The notes beneath the pieces were generated by a model, which ran no database searches, had not been told where the DNA came from, and saw only the letters and a list, made by a program, of their open reading frames with translations. The translations under genes were made by a program, and so were the position numbers. Of a DNA stretch of 64,000 nt, positions 63,341 to 64,000 are shown piece after piece (the first letter of the stretch is position 1; every line of letters starts with the position of its first letter). The DNA comes from Nautilus pompilius (lineage: Eukaryota > Mollusca > Cephalopoda > Nautilida > Nautilidae), in assembly GCA_018389105.1 (NCBI GenBank), contig JACATO010000684.1:372001-436000 (forward strand). Reading direction: 5' to 3'.

Positions 63341-64000
63341 CAATGAAGTCTACGTTCAGAGACATCAATGACAGCTGGCTTATTTTGGAAACCAGCTTAA
63401 ATAAGAATCATTTTTAAAGTCACAAAGTCGTTAAATCGCAAGTGGCACGTGGTGAAGTGTAGTATCATCTTTTTTTAAAATAAACAAAGTCACTCAAATA
63501 GTTTTTCTTTTATGGCAAAACTGAAAATATTGAAATTATTGAAGAATGAGGCCTGTTAGAAATTTTCTGTTTTCCCATGATTTTTTTAAAAATTTATCTT
63601 TCAGTGTACAACTGATAAATCATAAATCAGTTTAGTGCTGGGATTTTTGTTTGGCTGAATATACACATTTTCCACATTATGAACTGACATCATTTTCATA
63701 GTAACTATGGGGCCCTGCCAAGTTAACTTAGACACCATCAAAAATGAATCTAACTGGCCAAAAACTGACATATTTCAAGTGTGATTGTATAGCTTAGATA
63801 TCCAGCATGCTCTTCCGCTATGCAGAAAACAGGCAGGTTCTGCCAATATTCCTCCTTTTAAAAGAGGTCAGTCATGGGTTGTTCAAAATGTGGGCAGACT
63901 GTCAAAAAAAAAAACAACTGGTCAGTTTTCATTGATATACCGCCTTAATACCACGAGTGTCAATGCTGCAACAAAGTGGCTTAAAACTAACACATGGCAA
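63341..64000. other. Right edge of the window
   Basis: AT-rich, no supported gene. A minus-strand acceptor-like T-run plus GACAG near 63895-63912 is followed by stops in every frame within about 50 bases, so I do not call an exon. Confidence 0.6.

Noticed and set aside
1-64000. tRNA, rRNA, CRISPR or prokaryotic operon features
   Set aside because: None seen. The window is eukaryotic with introns and vertebrate genes.

Overview
This is a 64 kb window of an AT-rich vertebrate genome: large introns, GT/AG splice sites, one GC-rich island, and many decayed DNA transposons. Two genes are recognisable and lie head to head across a CpG-rich promoter near 28.7-29.3 kb. On the minus strand is the 5' part of a VEGF-receptor gene, best called FLT1. 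It has a signal peptide with a Ser-rich end like human FLT1, then Ig domain 1, Ig domain 2 and the first half of Ig domain 3. On the plus strand is the complete proteasome maturation protein gene POMP, with 6 coding exons and 142 codons. The same FLT1/POMP divergent pair exists on human chromosome 13q12, and this supports the FLT1 call. Both proteins are far more diverged from human than their bony-fish orthologues are, so I suspect a deep vertebrate lineage such as a cyclostome (hagfish or lamprey). The AT-richness would fit hagfish better. This is inference only.

Layout. 1-9.2 kb: FLT1 intron 5, with transposon relics. 9.2-28.7 kb: FLT1 exons 5 to 1 (reading leftwards), separated by introns with Tc1, mariner and Tigger/pogo relics. 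FLT1 exon 3 carries an apparent one-base frameshift. 28.7-29.3 kb: bidirectional promoter. 29.25-51.2 kb: POMP, with two ~9-10 kb introns; intron 5 holds a mariner element with both terminal inverted repeats. 52.7-60.5 kb: five coherent exons (574 codons, phases all consistent) of a minus-strand gene I do not recognise, converging on POMP. 61.0-63.3 kb: a 2.32 kb transposon with terminal inverted repeats and a TA duplication. It carries a decayed gene for a zinc-finger protein family that is generally annotated as uncharacterised in invertebrate genomes.

The genes are not an operon. POMP and FLT1 share a promoter region, and POMP's proteasome-assembly role is functionally unrelated to VEGF signalling. 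The most interesting item is the 61-63 kb element. It links an uncharacterised multi-copy protein family to defined transposon ends and to a candidate D-D-E catalytic core. A partial relative lies at the very start of the window.
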